Source of the DNA: Leptolinea sp. UBA4782
GTDB lineage: Bacteria > Chloroflexota > Anaerolineae > Anaerolineales > Anaerolineaceae
DNA length: 64,000 nt
Direction of reading: 5' to 3'
NCBI GenBank assembly: GCA_002403095.1
Contig: DHHC01000001.1
Location: 5,866-69,865 of the forward strand
Under the pieces are notes generated by a model. That model ran no database searches. It saw only the letters and a list, made by a program, of their open reading frames with translations, and was not told the DNA's origin. Of the stretch, positions 32,666-40,985 are shown in pieces; positions within the stretch are counted from its first letter, which is position 1, and each line of letters begins with the position of its first letter. The position numbers were made by a program, and so were the translations under genes.

Positions 32666-35600
32666 TTACTTTACCATTTCCTCTGAAAGCTGGTCAATCC
32701 TCAGGCTGATCACCTGGCTGGCAGAATCCCTGCCCATCGTCACCCCATATATCACATCCGCAATCTGTACCGTGTTGCGGTTGTGCGTGATAACAATGAA
32801 TTGCGTCCCCTGGCTCAACTCCTGCAGCAGCTCACAAAACCGGCCAACATTGGCTTCATCCAGCATTGCATCTACTTCATCCATGATGCAAAACGGGGTC
32901 GGTGATACTTTCAGCAAAGAAAAGATTAATGCTACCGCTGTCAGGCTGCGTTCACCGCCGGATAGCAAGGCCAGCCCCTGCTCCCGCCTGCCGGGAAGCC
33001 TGGCTTCAATATCAATTCCATCCTCGTTGAGTTTTTCACCCTCCACCAGAACAAGCCTGGCGCTGCCCCCGCCGAACAAGCGCGTAAACAGGTGCTTGAA
33101 TTCGGCAGCCACTGCTTCGAAGGTTTTGCGGAATTCGCGCTGCATTAACTCATCCAGCTCCTGGATAACCAGGCGCAAATCTGCATCAGCCTTCCGCAGG
33201 TCAGCAATCTGGTTAACCAGGAAATCGTGTCGCTCTTTCACTTCATTGTATTCCTGCTGCGCTTCCGGATTGATCGCACCCATCCGCTTCAGCAGGGCAC
33301 GCTGGCGATTAATGTTATCTTCCAGTTCCGGCTTGATCTGTTCTACCTGCGGCAGCTGCTCCACAAATTCATCCAGCGGGAGTGGAGTGGGCCCGCTGAT
33401 CTCACTGTTGTATTGGAAAGCCACCAGACCAAAATCATCCTCCACCTTACGCTGCAGGGATGCAAGCTCTTCATTTTTGCGGGCTAATTCTATCTGGGCT
33501 TGTGAATTGTAGCGTTCTGCCACAGATAAAGCCTGCTGCACTGCCATCTGATTAGAAAGGTGGGTATCGTACTCCTCTTCAGACCTGCGCAGCTGCTGTT
33601 CCTGAGGATCAATTTCCAATTGCAGTACAGCAATATCATTCGAGATTTTCTCAGCTTGCTGCAGGGCTAATGCACGCTGTGTCTCCAGCCCCTGGATCTC
33701 ACCCTGGAGAGTTTCCAGGCGGACAGAAATGCTTTGCATGCGGGAACTTGAATTGCCGATCGCATTCTGGTATTCAAGCTGTCTCCTTTGGGCATCCTGC
33801 AGAGACTTTTGGGCAACAGCCAGGCTGGTCCTCCAGAAATTGACCTGTTCGGTTAATTCTTCCAGCGCATAAGTGTCCAGGTCAAGCAGGATAGCGGTTT
33901 GGTTTTGTTCAAGAACCGCTTGCTCTTGATCCATCTGTACCAGGGTTTCGGTTAATTCAGCCTGCAAAGCCAGGGCTTTTTCGTTTTCAGACCTGTTTTG
34001 GGTTTCCTGGTTCCTCAACCAGTCGGCTTGCTGCTGCAGTTTATTGACCTGCAGGGTCATCTCCTGGATGCGCTGCCCATGCTTTTCCCGGTTTTTTCGA
34101 ATCAGGTTGAGATCTTCCTGGACTTTGCGTTCTGCTGCCCGCATTTCAGCAAGCTTTTCCTCAGAACTTTTCAATTGCTCCTGGCTTCTCATTTCCCTTG
34201 ATTTAAGGTCTTCGATCTGGGCAGACAGGTCCTTGATCATACGCGGTCTTGCCAGAAGACCTTGCTGCCCGCTTTCGCCCGCAATAACGGTATTCTTTCC
34301 GGTAAATACCTCGCCTGCCAGTGTAACCATGCGTAAAGCAGGAGAAGCATTTTTCATAATTCGGTAAGCTGACTGCCGGTTTTCCACCACGATCGTGTTC
34401 CCAAAGACCTGCTTTACCAGCGGCAAAAGTCTTTCTGGCGCCTGGACCAGGTCAATCATCCTTCCCAGGATTCCTTCCCCTGAGGGGGCTGTGATGCTCT
34501 TTACCTCTTCTGCATTGTCTGCCAGCAAGAGCATCACCTTGTTGGTTTTTTCCTGTTCGATCAACACCAAGGTCCTGTCCAGCAGTTCCATATCATTTAC
34601 CACGATGGCTTCCAGGTATTCGCCCATAGCTGCGCTGACAGCTTTTTCGAATTTTTCCGGAATGCGAATCTGGCTGACCAGGGTCTGGTAACTTCCAGGC
34701 AGCTTGCCCTTTTTGGCGGAATCGATCAGGCTGCGGGCGCCCTGTCCCCAGCCCGCCAGGGATTTTTCTGCCTGGCTCACTACATCCAGTTGGGCATTTA
34801 AGCCTTTGATCTCCGTGGTAATCCGGTTGGTCTCATCCAGGTTTTTCTGCCGGGCATCTTCCAGCTGCTTTATTGATTCCCGGGTAGTGTTGTGTTCTTT
34901 TTCGGCTTTTTCGGCATCCGCGATGATCTGCTGCAAATGTACCTGCAGGTCTTGCAGGTCTTTCTTCGCCGATTCAAGTGCCGGCTCATTTTCATTAATC
35001 CTGCGTTTTAGCGAATCTTGCTGCTGCAGTTGGCGGTTTAGCTGCAGTTTCAATTCTTCAAGCTGTGCCTTTTTCTGTGCCCTGGCCGTCTCGTGGGAAA
35101 TCAATGCCCGCCGTGCCTCAGCCAGTTTCAGCTCAATCGCTTTCCTTGTGTTCTGGGCATCTGTCAGCTTCACCTGTTCAGTTTCCAGCTGGCTGGTTGC
35201 CTGCCGGACCTCATCCTGGAGCAACACCAGTTCTTTTTCAAGGGATTCCATCCTTTGAATCGAAGCCTGGTAATCCTCCTCGAGACGGATTTTTTCACTT
35301 TGCAGCCCCTGCAGCTGGTTGGAAAGGGATTTTTTCCTTTCATCAAATACTGCCAGCTCACGGCTGATATGTTCCCGGTTCGAGTGCAGCTCGGCTGATT
35401 GGGTATGGTAAACAGCAATCTTTTCCCGTAAGGCGTTCAAATTCAGCCGCATTTCTGACATGGAAGACTCAACTGTCAGCGTTTTTTCCCTTGCCTGTTC
35501 AAGGCGCTCTTCTTGTGCCTTGACGATCATGCGCTGGTGTAGCACCTCATTTTGGACCCGGTGCCAGTGAAAACCGTACCATTCACGCAGCAATGTGTGC

Positions 35601-36271
35601 AAACCATCCTGAATCTGGTCAAACTCGCGCGCCCGGCGAGCTTGCTTTTCCAGGCTCGCCAGCCGGGGTGTGAGCTCACTCAGGATATCCTGTGCCCGTT
35701 CCAGGTTCCGCCTGGTGACATCCAGGCGCGATATCGCTTCATCCCGCCTGGAGCGGTAAAGGCCGATCCCGGCGGCTTCTTCAAAGAACTTGCGGCGTTC
35801 TTCCGGGCGCAGGGATAAAGCGGTATCTACCAGCCCTTGCCCAATGATGGTATAAGTCCGCTCAGAAAGGCCGGAACTGCCCAGTAATTCATTAATCTCT
35901 TTCAGGCGCACTTTCTGTCCGTTGAGCAGGTACTCATTCTGTCCATCGCGGTAAGCCCTGCGGGTCAGGGTTACCTCGTTGAAATCAATGGGAAGCCATC
36001 CATCTTCGTTGTCGAAAGTGATGGTAGCCGAAGCCATCCCGGATTTTGGACGCTGGTCAGACCCGGCAAAGATCATATCTTCAGTCTTGCGGGCTCTTAA
36101 GAGCGAGTAAGCCTGCTCGCCCAGCACCCAGCGGGCAGAATCAGCGATATTGGACTTGCCAGCACCATTCGGACCAACCACAGCTGTAATGCGCCCCGGG
36201 AATTCAAAAATTGCCCGGCTGGCAAACGTTTTGTAACCTTGCAATTCAAGGGATTTTAAACGGCTCGTCAT
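32666..36271 (-). CDS. smc: Chromosome segregation protein SMC
   Basis: SMC forms the condensin core with ScpA and ScpB. The 1201-residue protein has Walker A GPNGAGKSN (33-41) in the N-terminal head, a long coiled coil, a hinge domain (roughly 500-670, with GILGRMIDLVQAPERLLPLV and TVIAGESGQQG), a second coiled coil, and the C-terminal head with signature LLSGGERSLTAVAL and Walker B FCIMDEVDAMLDEANV. I place the start at 36271, with GGGAGA upstream, because the conserved head begins at SRLKSLELQGYKTF. The gene starts four bases after rnc, the common rnc-smc arrangement. scpA lies in the same window but on the other strand. Confidence 0.97.
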   Translation of the reverse strand: MTSRLKSLELQGYKTFASRAIFEFPGRITAVVGPNGAGKSNIADSARWVLGEQAYSLLRARKTEDMIFAGSDQRPKSGMASATITFDNEDGWLPIDFNEVTLTRRAYRDGQNEYLLNGQKVRLKEINELLGSSGLSERTYTIIGQGLVDTALSLRPEERRKFFEEAAGIGLYRSRRDEAISRLDVTRRNLERAQDILSELTPRLASLEKQARRAREFDQIQDGLHTLLREWYGFHWHRVQNEVLHQRMIVKAQEERLEQAREKTLTVESSMSEMRLNLNALREKIAVYHTQSAELHSNREHISRELAVFDERKKSLSNQLQGLQSEKIRLEEDYQASIQRMESLEKELVLLQDEVRQATSQLETEQVKLTDAQNTRKAIELKLAEARRALISHETARAQKKAQLEELKLQLNRQLQQQDSLKRRINENEPALESAKKDLQDLQVHLQQIIADAEKAEKEHNTTRESIKQLEDARQKNLDETNRITTEIKGLNAQLDVVSQAEKSLAGWGQGARSLIDSAKKGKLPGSYQTLVSQIRIPEKFEKAVSAAMGEYLEAIVVNDMELLDRTLVLIEQEKTNKVMLLLADNAEEVKSITAPSGEGILGRMIDLVQAPERLLPLVKQVFGNTIVVENRQSAYRIMKNASPALRMVTLAGEVFTGKNTVIAGESGQQGLLARPRMIKDLSAQIEDLKSREMRSQEQLKSSEEKLAEMRAAERKVQEDLNLIRKNREKHGQRIQEMTLQVNKLQQQADWLRNQETQNRSENEKALALQAELTETLVQMDQEQAVLEQNQTAILLDLDTYALEELTEQVNFWRTSLAVAQKSLQDAQRRQLEYQNAIGNSSSRMQSISVRLETLQGEIQGLETQRALALQQAEKISNDIAVLQLEIDPQEQQLRRSEEEYDTHLSNQMAVQQALSVAERYNSQAQIELARKNEELASLQRKVEDDFGLVAFQYNSEISGPTPLPLDEFVEQLPQVEQIKPELEDNINRQRALLKRMGAINPEAQQEYNEVKERHDFLVNQIADLRKADADLRLVIQELDELMQREFRKTFEAVAAEFKHLFTRLFGGGSARLVLVEGEKLNEDGIDIEARLPGRREQGLALLSGGERSLTAVALIFSLLKVSPTPFCIMDEVDAMLDEANVGRFCELLQELSQGTQFIVITHNRNTVQIADVIYGVTMGRDSASQVISLRIDQLSEEMVK

Positions 36272-36275
36272 TTTC

Positions 36276-37004
36276 TTACTGCTTCTCCCAGTTTCCAGTC
36301 TCACCAAGTTTTTGCAAGGCATCGGCAGCAGCGGATTTTGTGGCTGATTGCTTGCTTGTACCCGAGCCGCTGCCATATACAATATCATCCACCAGGACAT
36401 CCACAGAGAACAGGCGGGAATGGTCAGGACCGCTTACATTGCGGGTTACATAGCGCGGTGTGGTATACCCGTGTGCCTGTGCCCATTCCTGGAACTTGGA
36501 TTTCGGATCCTCATTGCGGTGGTTGACCAGGATGTCCTCTGAGGATTCCTCCAGGAAAGGTGAAATGAACCTGACCACCGCATCAATGCCGCCATCCAGG
36601 TAAATGGCACCAATAAATGCCTCGAATGCATCGCACAAAAGGACTGACCGGTCGCGACCACCCCCGATGGTTTCACCCCGGCCCAGGCGTAATGCGCTGC
36701 CCAGGTCGATCTTCCTGGCAAAATTCGCCAGCTGTTCGGTGTAAACCAGTGCTGACCGCATCCTGGTCAGGTCGCCTTCTGCCATTTCCGGGAACCGGTT
36801 GTATAACCAGGCTCCGACCACAAAATCCAGCACTGCATCACCCAGGAATTCAAGGCGCTCGTTATCCTCAAGCGCTTCAGGATGTTCATTCAGGTACGAC
36901 CGGTGGGTCAATGCCCGGCTGATAAGCAGACGGTCTTTTATTTGTATACCCAGTGCTGCAGCAAACTCATACGGATTGACACTGGTCAAATTTCCGTTAT
37001 CCAC
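36276..37004 (-). CDS. rnc: Ribonuclease III
   Basis: RNase III cuts double-stranded RNA and matures rRNA precursors. The 242-residue protein shows ALTHRSYLNEH, the signature DNERLEFLGDAVLDFVVGAW with catalytic acidic residues, LCDAFEAFIGAIYLDGG, and a C-terminal double-stranded RNA-binding domain (about 165-240) with FQEWAQAHGYTTPRYV and SGSGTSKQSATKSAAADAL. The start is GTG 37004, supported by GGAGG at 37010-37014. It is followed directly by smc. Confidence 0.96.
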   Translation of the reverse strand: MDNGNLTSVNPYEFAAALGIQIKDRLLISRALTHRSYLNEHPEALEDNERLEFLGDAVLDFVVGAWLYNRFPEMAEGDLTRMRSALVYTEQLANFARKIDLGSALRLGRGETIGGGRDRSVLLCDAFEAFIGAIYLDGGIDAVVRFISPFLEESSEDILVNHRNEDPKSKFQEWAQAHGYTTPRYVTRNVSGPDHSRLFSVDVLVDDIVYGSGSGTSKQSATKSAAADALQKLGETGNWEKQ

Positions 37005-37068
37005 TTTTTACCTCCAAAATTGCGGGAGGGGCAGCCGCTCAGAACTTCTCTCAGCAGCTTGCACTCCC

Positions 37069-38169
37069 TCAAGAGTACGGATTGTACTTCAAACCGGACC
37101 CGGTGAGAATGATGACAACCGGTTCTGGTAAAACCTTCTTAACAAATTGCATAGCAGCCCAGGCCAGCGCCGAAGTGGGTTCAATGTGAAACCCCTGCCT
37201 GGCTGACTGCTGATATGCCGGTAGAATAGCTTCTTCAGGGATGGCAACCATCTCGCCTCCGCTTCTTCCCATTTCTGACAGGATTGCTGCTGCTCTGACA
37301 GGCTGCTGCACCCGCGCACCCTCTGCCAGGGTGTTACCTTCCTGCACCGGCACATTCTTTCCAAATTGCTTTAAATAGAGCGACACAGCCGGGGCACAGG
37401 CTTGTGCCTGTACACCTACATAATACGGGGTAGTCTCAATCAAACCGGCTTTCTGCAAGGCAGCGAAACCGCGCATGACACCTAAGAGCAAACCGCCATG
37501 CCCCACAGGCGCGATCACACTGCCTGGTACACTGCCTAGCTGTTGCCAGATCTCGTATGCAGCCGTGGCAATTCCAGCCAATCCGAATGGCAGGTAGGCA
37601 TGGCTGGCATAAACAGCACCTTGATTCATTTCCGTCAGGACTGCCCTGGCTGCCTCCAAGCGGGGTCCGGGGATGCGCACGAGTTCTGCCCCGTATTGTT
37701 CAATTTGCATCTTTTTCGGTCCAGATGCACTTTCGGGCACAAAAACTCTGCCCTTGATCCCTGCCCGGGCAGCATAAGCAGCAAAGGAAGCGCCGGCATT
37801 CCCCGAAGAATCTTCTACTGCACCGGTAACACCGCGCTGGATTAATTGGCTCATTAAAACCGCTGTTCCCCTATCTTTATAGGAGCCGGTCGGGTTCAGC
37901 ATTTCAAGTTTCAGGGCTGCCTGTTTCCCGTTAACCTCCGCCCATACCAGCGGAGTATTCCCTTCCCCCAGGGTGACCATCGGAGCATCAGCCGGCAGCC
38001 CAAAGGTATGCCTGTACCGCCACATCCCGGGCAAGGAGGGGTCAACCTTTTCGAGAGAGAAATCAAAAGGACCGTCAAAATCGAAAATTCCCCCGCAATT
38101 GGAGCAAAGGTAAGGGGCATTCTCTTCTGGATATGGAATACCGCAAGCCTGGCACCTGATTATTGGCAT
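37069..38169 (-). CDS. Threonine synthase-like PLP enzyme
   Basis: The 366-residue protein is a fold type II pyridoxal-phosphate enzyme of the threonine synthase group. A zinc ribbon opens the protein (Cys6, Cys9, Cys22, Cys25), then TLGEGNTPLVWAE, the PLP lysine Lys98 in NPTGSYKDRG, EDSSGNAGASFAAYAARAG, GHGGLLLGVM for phosphate binding and a late ILTGSGLKYNP. The normal reaction is O-phosphohomoserine to threonine, but related enzymes act on other substrates, so the gene symbol thrC is withheld. ATG 38169 is chosen over an upstream ATG at 38256 because the zinc ribbon starts there and GGGGGAG lies upstream. It follows the moaD-moaE gene by four bases. Confidence 0.88.
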   Translation of the reverse strand: MPIIRCQACGIPYPEENAPYLCSNCGGIFDFDGPFDFSLEKVDPSLPGMWRYRHTFGLPADAPMVTLGEGNTPLVWAEVNGKQAALKLEMLNPTGSYKDRGTAVLMSQLIQRGVTGAVEDSSGNAGASFAAYAARAGIKGRVFVPESASGPKKMQIEQYGAELVRIPGPRLEAARAVLTEMNQGAVYASHAYLPFGLAGIATAAYEIWQQLGSVPGSVIAPVGHGGLLLGVMRGFAALQKAGLIETTPYYVGVQAQACAPAVSLYLKQFGKNVPVQEGNTLAEGARVQQPVRAAAILSEMGRSGGEMVAIPEEAILPAYQQSARQGFHIEPTSALAWAAMQFVKKVLPEPVVIILTGSGLKYNPYS

Positions 38170-38173
38170 GGGC

Positions 38174-38875
38174 TTACTCCCCCGCCTGCGGGATGTAATC
38201 CCCTTCAACCCAGGTCTGCCCGTCAGGGCTGATCTCTTTTTTCCAGACTGGGACAATTTCCTTTAAGCGGTCAATCCCATAGCGCGCAGCCTCGAAGACC
38301 CCTTCATCCCTGTGTGCGCTTGAACAGGCTATGATCACGGTCACAGTTTCCGGCAGCATGGTTCCTAACCGCTGAACAATGGCAATCCCTTCCACCGCAG
38401 GCCACTGCTCCCGCATCTCCCGGGCAATTTGAATCATCTTGCCTAATGCCATTGGCTGGTATGCTTCGTAGGTAAGTGCAGCGGTTTCCGGGAAATCTCC
38501 CCGGCTTGTCTTTCTCCGAATTACCCCGGTAAATACGGCGACCGCGCCAGTGGACGGCAGGGTGACTTTGCGGACAACCGAATCAATTTTGATTGGCCGG
38601 CGCGTCAGCCTGCAAAAGGTTGGGAATTCTGTCCCGCCGCTGACAGGCGGAAAGAATGCTACTTCGTCACTATTCGTTATCTGCCGGTCTTCAGGGGCAA
38701 ATTCCTGGTTGACAGCTGCCAGGGCGCGTTGAAACAACCCTGCCATACCGGGATATTCCTTCATCAGGGCGGCACGTACATCTGCAACCGCAGCCCGGTC
38801 AGCGATATCAATTCTCACTGAAGTTGCACCTGCAGCCTGGCGGAGGGTGGCAAATAAGAGGACCTTTACTTGCAT
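38174..38875 (-). CDS. MoaD-MoaE fusion, molybdopterin synthase
   Basis: Molybdopterin synthase normally has a small MoaD sulfur carrier and a large MoaE subunit. Here both are in one 233-residue chain. Residues 1-81 are MoaD-like, ubiquitin fold, ending with the carrier signature PPVSGG (Gly80-Gly81). Residues about 93-233 are MoaE, with AVAVFTGVIRR, YEAYQPMA, IVQRLGTMLP, SAHRDEGVFEAARYGID and PVWKKE (catalytic Lys). In a working MoaD the last glycine is free and carries a thiocarboxylate, so the fused chain needs cleavage after Gly81 or another solution. The actinobacterial MoaX fusion is a known parallel. moaC lies three bases upstream. Confidence 0.93.
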   Translation of the reverse strand: MQVKVLLFATLRQAAGATSVRIDIADRAAVADVRAALMKEYPGMAGLFQRALAAVNQEFAPEDRQITNSDEVAFFPPVSGGTEFPTFCRLTRRPIKIDSVVRKVTLPSTGAVAVFTGVIRRKTSRGDFPETAALTYEAYQPMALGKMIQIAREMREQWPAVEGIAIVQRLGTMLPETVTVIIACSSAHRDEGVFEAARYGIDRLKEIVPVWKKEISPDGQTWVEGDYIPQAGE

Positions 38876-38878
38876 TTT

Positions 38879-39367
38879 CTAACTTTGCTCCCCCCAGACC
38901 ACATCTCCGCTCATCCCGCCGTGTTTTTCCAGTAAATGGATTTCCCTGATCACAGCGGTTTTCTCGACTGCCTTAATCATGTCGTAAACGGTTAGGGCAG
39001 CCACGCTGACAGCAGTCAGAGCTTCCATTTCAGCCCCTGTTTGGCCTGTGGTCTTCACCCGCGAAATGATTTCGATTCCCGGCAAATCCGGTTTTGGGGT
39101 CAGTTCCACTTCAACTTGCTGCATGGAGATAGGGTGACACAGGGGGATGAGCTCTGCAGTCCTTTTCGCGGCCTGTATGCCAGCCAGTTGGGCAGTGATC
39201 AAGACCGCCCCTTTCTTCATCTTGCCCTGTTTGATTAGTTCAAGGGTATCTTTCTTCATCAAAATAATACCAAATGCGCTTGCTGTACGCACCGTCTCAG
39301 GTTTGTGCGACACATCCACCATCCTGGCATTGCCAGAGTCATCAACGTGGGATAATTTTTTCGGCAT
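38879..39367 (-). CDS. moaC: Cyclic pyranopterin monophosphate synthase
   Basis: MoaC acts with MoaA in the first step of molybdenum cofactor synthesis, forming cyclic pyranopterin monophosphate. The 162-residue length and the motifs fit well: LSHVDDSGNARMVDVSHKPE, ARTAELIPLCHPISM with the conserved Cys-His, EALTAVSVAALTVYDMIKA and a C-terminal EKHGGMSGD. It is the first gene of the operon moaC, moaD-moaE, threonine-synthase-like. A perfect TATAAT on the minus strand ends six bases before the ATG, predicting a leaderless transcript. moaA is not in the window. Confidence 0.96.
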   Translation of the reverse strand: MPKKLSHVDDSGNARMVDVSHKPETVRTASAFGIILMKKDTLELIKQGKMKKGAVLITAQLAGIQAAKRTAELIPLCHPISMQQVEVELTPKPDLPGIEIISRVKTTGQTGAEMEALTAVSVAALTVYDMIKAVEKTAVIREIHLLEKHGGMSGDVVWGEQS

Positions 39368-39373
39368 GCTCCA

Positions 39374-39379
39374 ATTATA
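39374..39379 (-). promoter_or_regulatory. -10 box of moaC, leaderless configuration
   Basis: TATAAT on the minus strand (39379 to 39374), six bases before the moaC ATG at 39367. The start point should coincide with the start codon. Confidence 0.6.
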
Positions 39380-39433
39380 CCCTCCAGCCGGCTATCCATA
39401 AAAGCTGAATGACATTGACTGCACCGGATGAAG

Positions 39434-39439
39434 TATAAT
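39434..39439 (+). promoter_or_regulatory. -10 box of scpA, leaderless configuration
   Basis: TATAAT at 39434-39439 is nine bases before ATG 39449. It lies inside the frame that would begin at ATG 39428, which argues for the later start. Confidence 0.5.
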
Positions 39440-39448
39440 TTTGCTGCT

Positions 39449-40237
39449 ATGCTGGCTGCTGCTGCCCTACCGCAAGATGATACATACCGGATCAGGACAG
39501 AGGTCTATGAGGGACCTCTGGACCTGCTGCTGGACCTGATCGAAAAAGCCCAGCTGGATATCACTCGCCTGGCCCTGGCACAAGTTACCGACCAGTACCT
39601 GGAGTACCTGCACAACCTGGAAGAACATTCCGCTGCAGATGTATCCGCCTTCCTGGTGGTAGCCGCCAGGCTGCTGCAAATAAAATCAGCTGCCCTGCTG
39701 CCGCGTCCCTCCATCTCAACCCAATTCGGAGAAGATGAGGAAGATGCAGGGGAAGAACTAGCCCGCCAGTTGATCCTGTACCGCCGTTTCAAACAGATTG
39801 CGCAGTTCCTGGATGAACGCCAGCAGCAAAACCTGCGCGCCTACTTGCGGATCGCCCCTGTGCCGATTAAAATCGAACCAAAAGTTGACCTCTCAGACGT
39901 CACCCTGGAAGACCTGCTCCAGGCCGCCAGGGACGTCTTTCTTTCCCGCCAAACCCAGCAGGAACTTTCGACTGTGGTCAGCCTGCCGCGCATCACCATC
40001 AAGGAAAAGATCTTCGCTATCCGCAATTACCTGATGCAGCAATCGCGCGGTCAGTTTACCCAGCTACTTGCTTCTTCGAACAGGGTAGAAATCGTGGTCA
40101 CCTTCCTGGCATTGCTGGAGCTGGTAAAAAGGCATTTCGTGCGGGCAAACCAGCCTGAATTATTCGGGGAAATTGAATTTGAGACAATGGCCAACTGGAG
40201 TGAAATCAACGACGAAGAGCTGGACCTGGTTGAATAA
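39449..40237 (+). CDS. scpA: Segregation and condensation protein A (ScpA)
   Basis: ScpA is the kleisin that bridges SMC heads. The protein has about 262 residues and begins its conserved part at RTEVYEGPLDLLLDLIEKAQLDI; further signatures are DQYLEYLHNLEEHSAADVSAFLVVAARLLQIKS and the C-terminal winged-helix region VVTFLALLELVKRHFVRANQPELFGEI. I place the start at 39449 because a TATAAT box occupies 39434-39439; ATG 39428 would add seven residues. scpB, which usually follows, is absent: a strong terminator comes next. smc is about 3 kb away on the opposite strand. Confidence 0.93.
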   Translation: MLAAAALPQDDTYRIRTEVYEGPLDLLLDLIEKAQLDITRLALAQVTDQYLEYLHNLEEHSAADVSAFLVVAARLLQIKSAALLPRPSISTQFGEDEEDAGEELARQLILYRRFKQIAQFLDERQQQNLRAYLRIAPVPIKIEPKVDLSDVTLEDLLQAARDVFLSRQTQQELSTVVSLPRITIKEKIFAIRNYLMQQSRGQFTQLLASSNRVEIVVTFLALLELVKRHFVRANQPELFGEIEFETMANWSEINDEELDLVE

Positions 40238-40268
40238 AAAAGTTCTGGTTGACCCAGAACTTTTTTTT
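40236..40268. terminator. Bidirectional terminator after scpA
   Basis: AAAAAAGTTCTGG (40236-40248) pairs with CCAGAACTTTTTT (40254-40266) around TTGAC, with T residues to 40268. It can also serve the convergent minus-strand gene that ends at 40271. Confidence 0.92.
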
Positions 40269-40270
40269 AA

Positions 40271-40807
40271 TTATTCTTCCTCAGTTGATGGACTGTTGAG
40301 TGGCAGCCTGCCGCTCAACCAGACCGCCATCAGGCGCACATCGTTCGAATCGCCCAAGTACTCAGGTACTTTTTCTTTATACCGGGTATCGAGGGTATCA
40401 TAGGTTTCGCCATCCGGCCATTCCGGGATGAACCCTGGCAATACCGTACGGTCAGCGTTCACCGGCAGTATTTCCCACCCGGATTCTTTCAATATTTCTG
40501 CCACAGTTCTTCCGAGCTCAGGGTGCAGATCTGCCCAGCATTGCAATACCTGGGCAGTGAATAACGCAGATTTCTCAAAAGCTTTAACTGAATTTCGGGC
40601 TTTCAACCCGGCCGGCGCCTGGGCTGGATTACGGAATCCGGGAACCTGGACCAGGTTCTTTACCAGGGAATTTAAGCGCGAACGGGCTGCACCTTCCAGG
40701 CTGTCTGTATGTGCAAACACAAAACTGAGCACTTCCTGCCGGAATTCATCCAGCATGAACTCATTGATCGCATTAAAAGGGAGAAATTGGGCGGTTTTCT
40801 TTGGCAT
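40271..40807 (-). CDS. Conserved-looking protein of unknown function
   Basis: I do not recognise this 178-residue protein. It is mostly helical and soluble by eye, with KKTAQFLPFNAINEFMLDEF at the start, SLVKNLVQVPGFRNP in the middle and an acidic end. No catalytic motif, membrane helix or signal peptide is seen. The start at 40807 is chosen because an extended -10 box TGGTATAAT lies on the minus strand seven bases upstream; ATG codons at 40828 and 40816 fall in or before that box. Coding is supported by the promoter and by the shared terminator at its 3' end. An open frame on the opposite strand is treated as a shadow. Confidence 0.7.
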   Translation of the reverse strand: MPKKTAQFLPFNAINEFMLDEFRQEVLSFVFAHTDSLEGAARSRLNSLVKNLVQVPGFRNPAQAPAGLKARNSVKAFEKSALFTAQVLQCWADLHPELGRTVAEILKESGWEILPVNADRTVLPGFIPEWPDGETYDTLDTRYKEKVPEYLGDSNDVRLMAVWLSGRLPLNSPSTEEE

Positions 40808-40814
40808 GGGTGGC

Positions 40815-40823
40815 ATTATACCA
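40815..40823 (-). promoter_or_regulatory. Extended -10 promoter, leaderless configuration
   Basis: TGGTATAAT on the minus strand (40823 to 40815), identical to the ftsH box, ends seven bases before the ATG at 40807. Confidence 0.6.
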
Positions 40824-40954
40824 TCCAAATTTCAGCACGCTGCAGTCATGTTGTTTCCGATTTTCAGTGCGCACCCCTTTCGGAAAAATTTGGGAGCAAT
40901 GATTGTGATAGGGAAAAAATTACTCCTTTTCAACCACAACACCTGCAGCCCGGA

Positions 40955-40960
40955 TATAAT
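40955..40960 (+). promoter_or_regulatory. -10 box of mutS
   Basis: TATAAT at 40955-40960 lies 25 bases before the mutS ATG. The leader would be about 19 bases and contains no clear ribosome-binding site. Confidence 0.5.
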
Positions 40961-40985
40961 AAGGCTACATTTTATCGGAACAACT

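Noticed and set aside
34704..35258. Long open frame on the plus strand inside smc
   Set aside because: It is rich in Ser, Cys and Phe, as expected for the complement of a Gln/Glu/Leu-rich coiled coil, and has no family match.
40428..40985. In-frame open extension upstream of mutS
   Set aside because: The frame is open for 186 codons before the mutS ATG, but the residues do not resemble MutS, the stretch is antisense to the gene at 40271-40807, and a TATAAT box with a short leader precedes ATG 40986.
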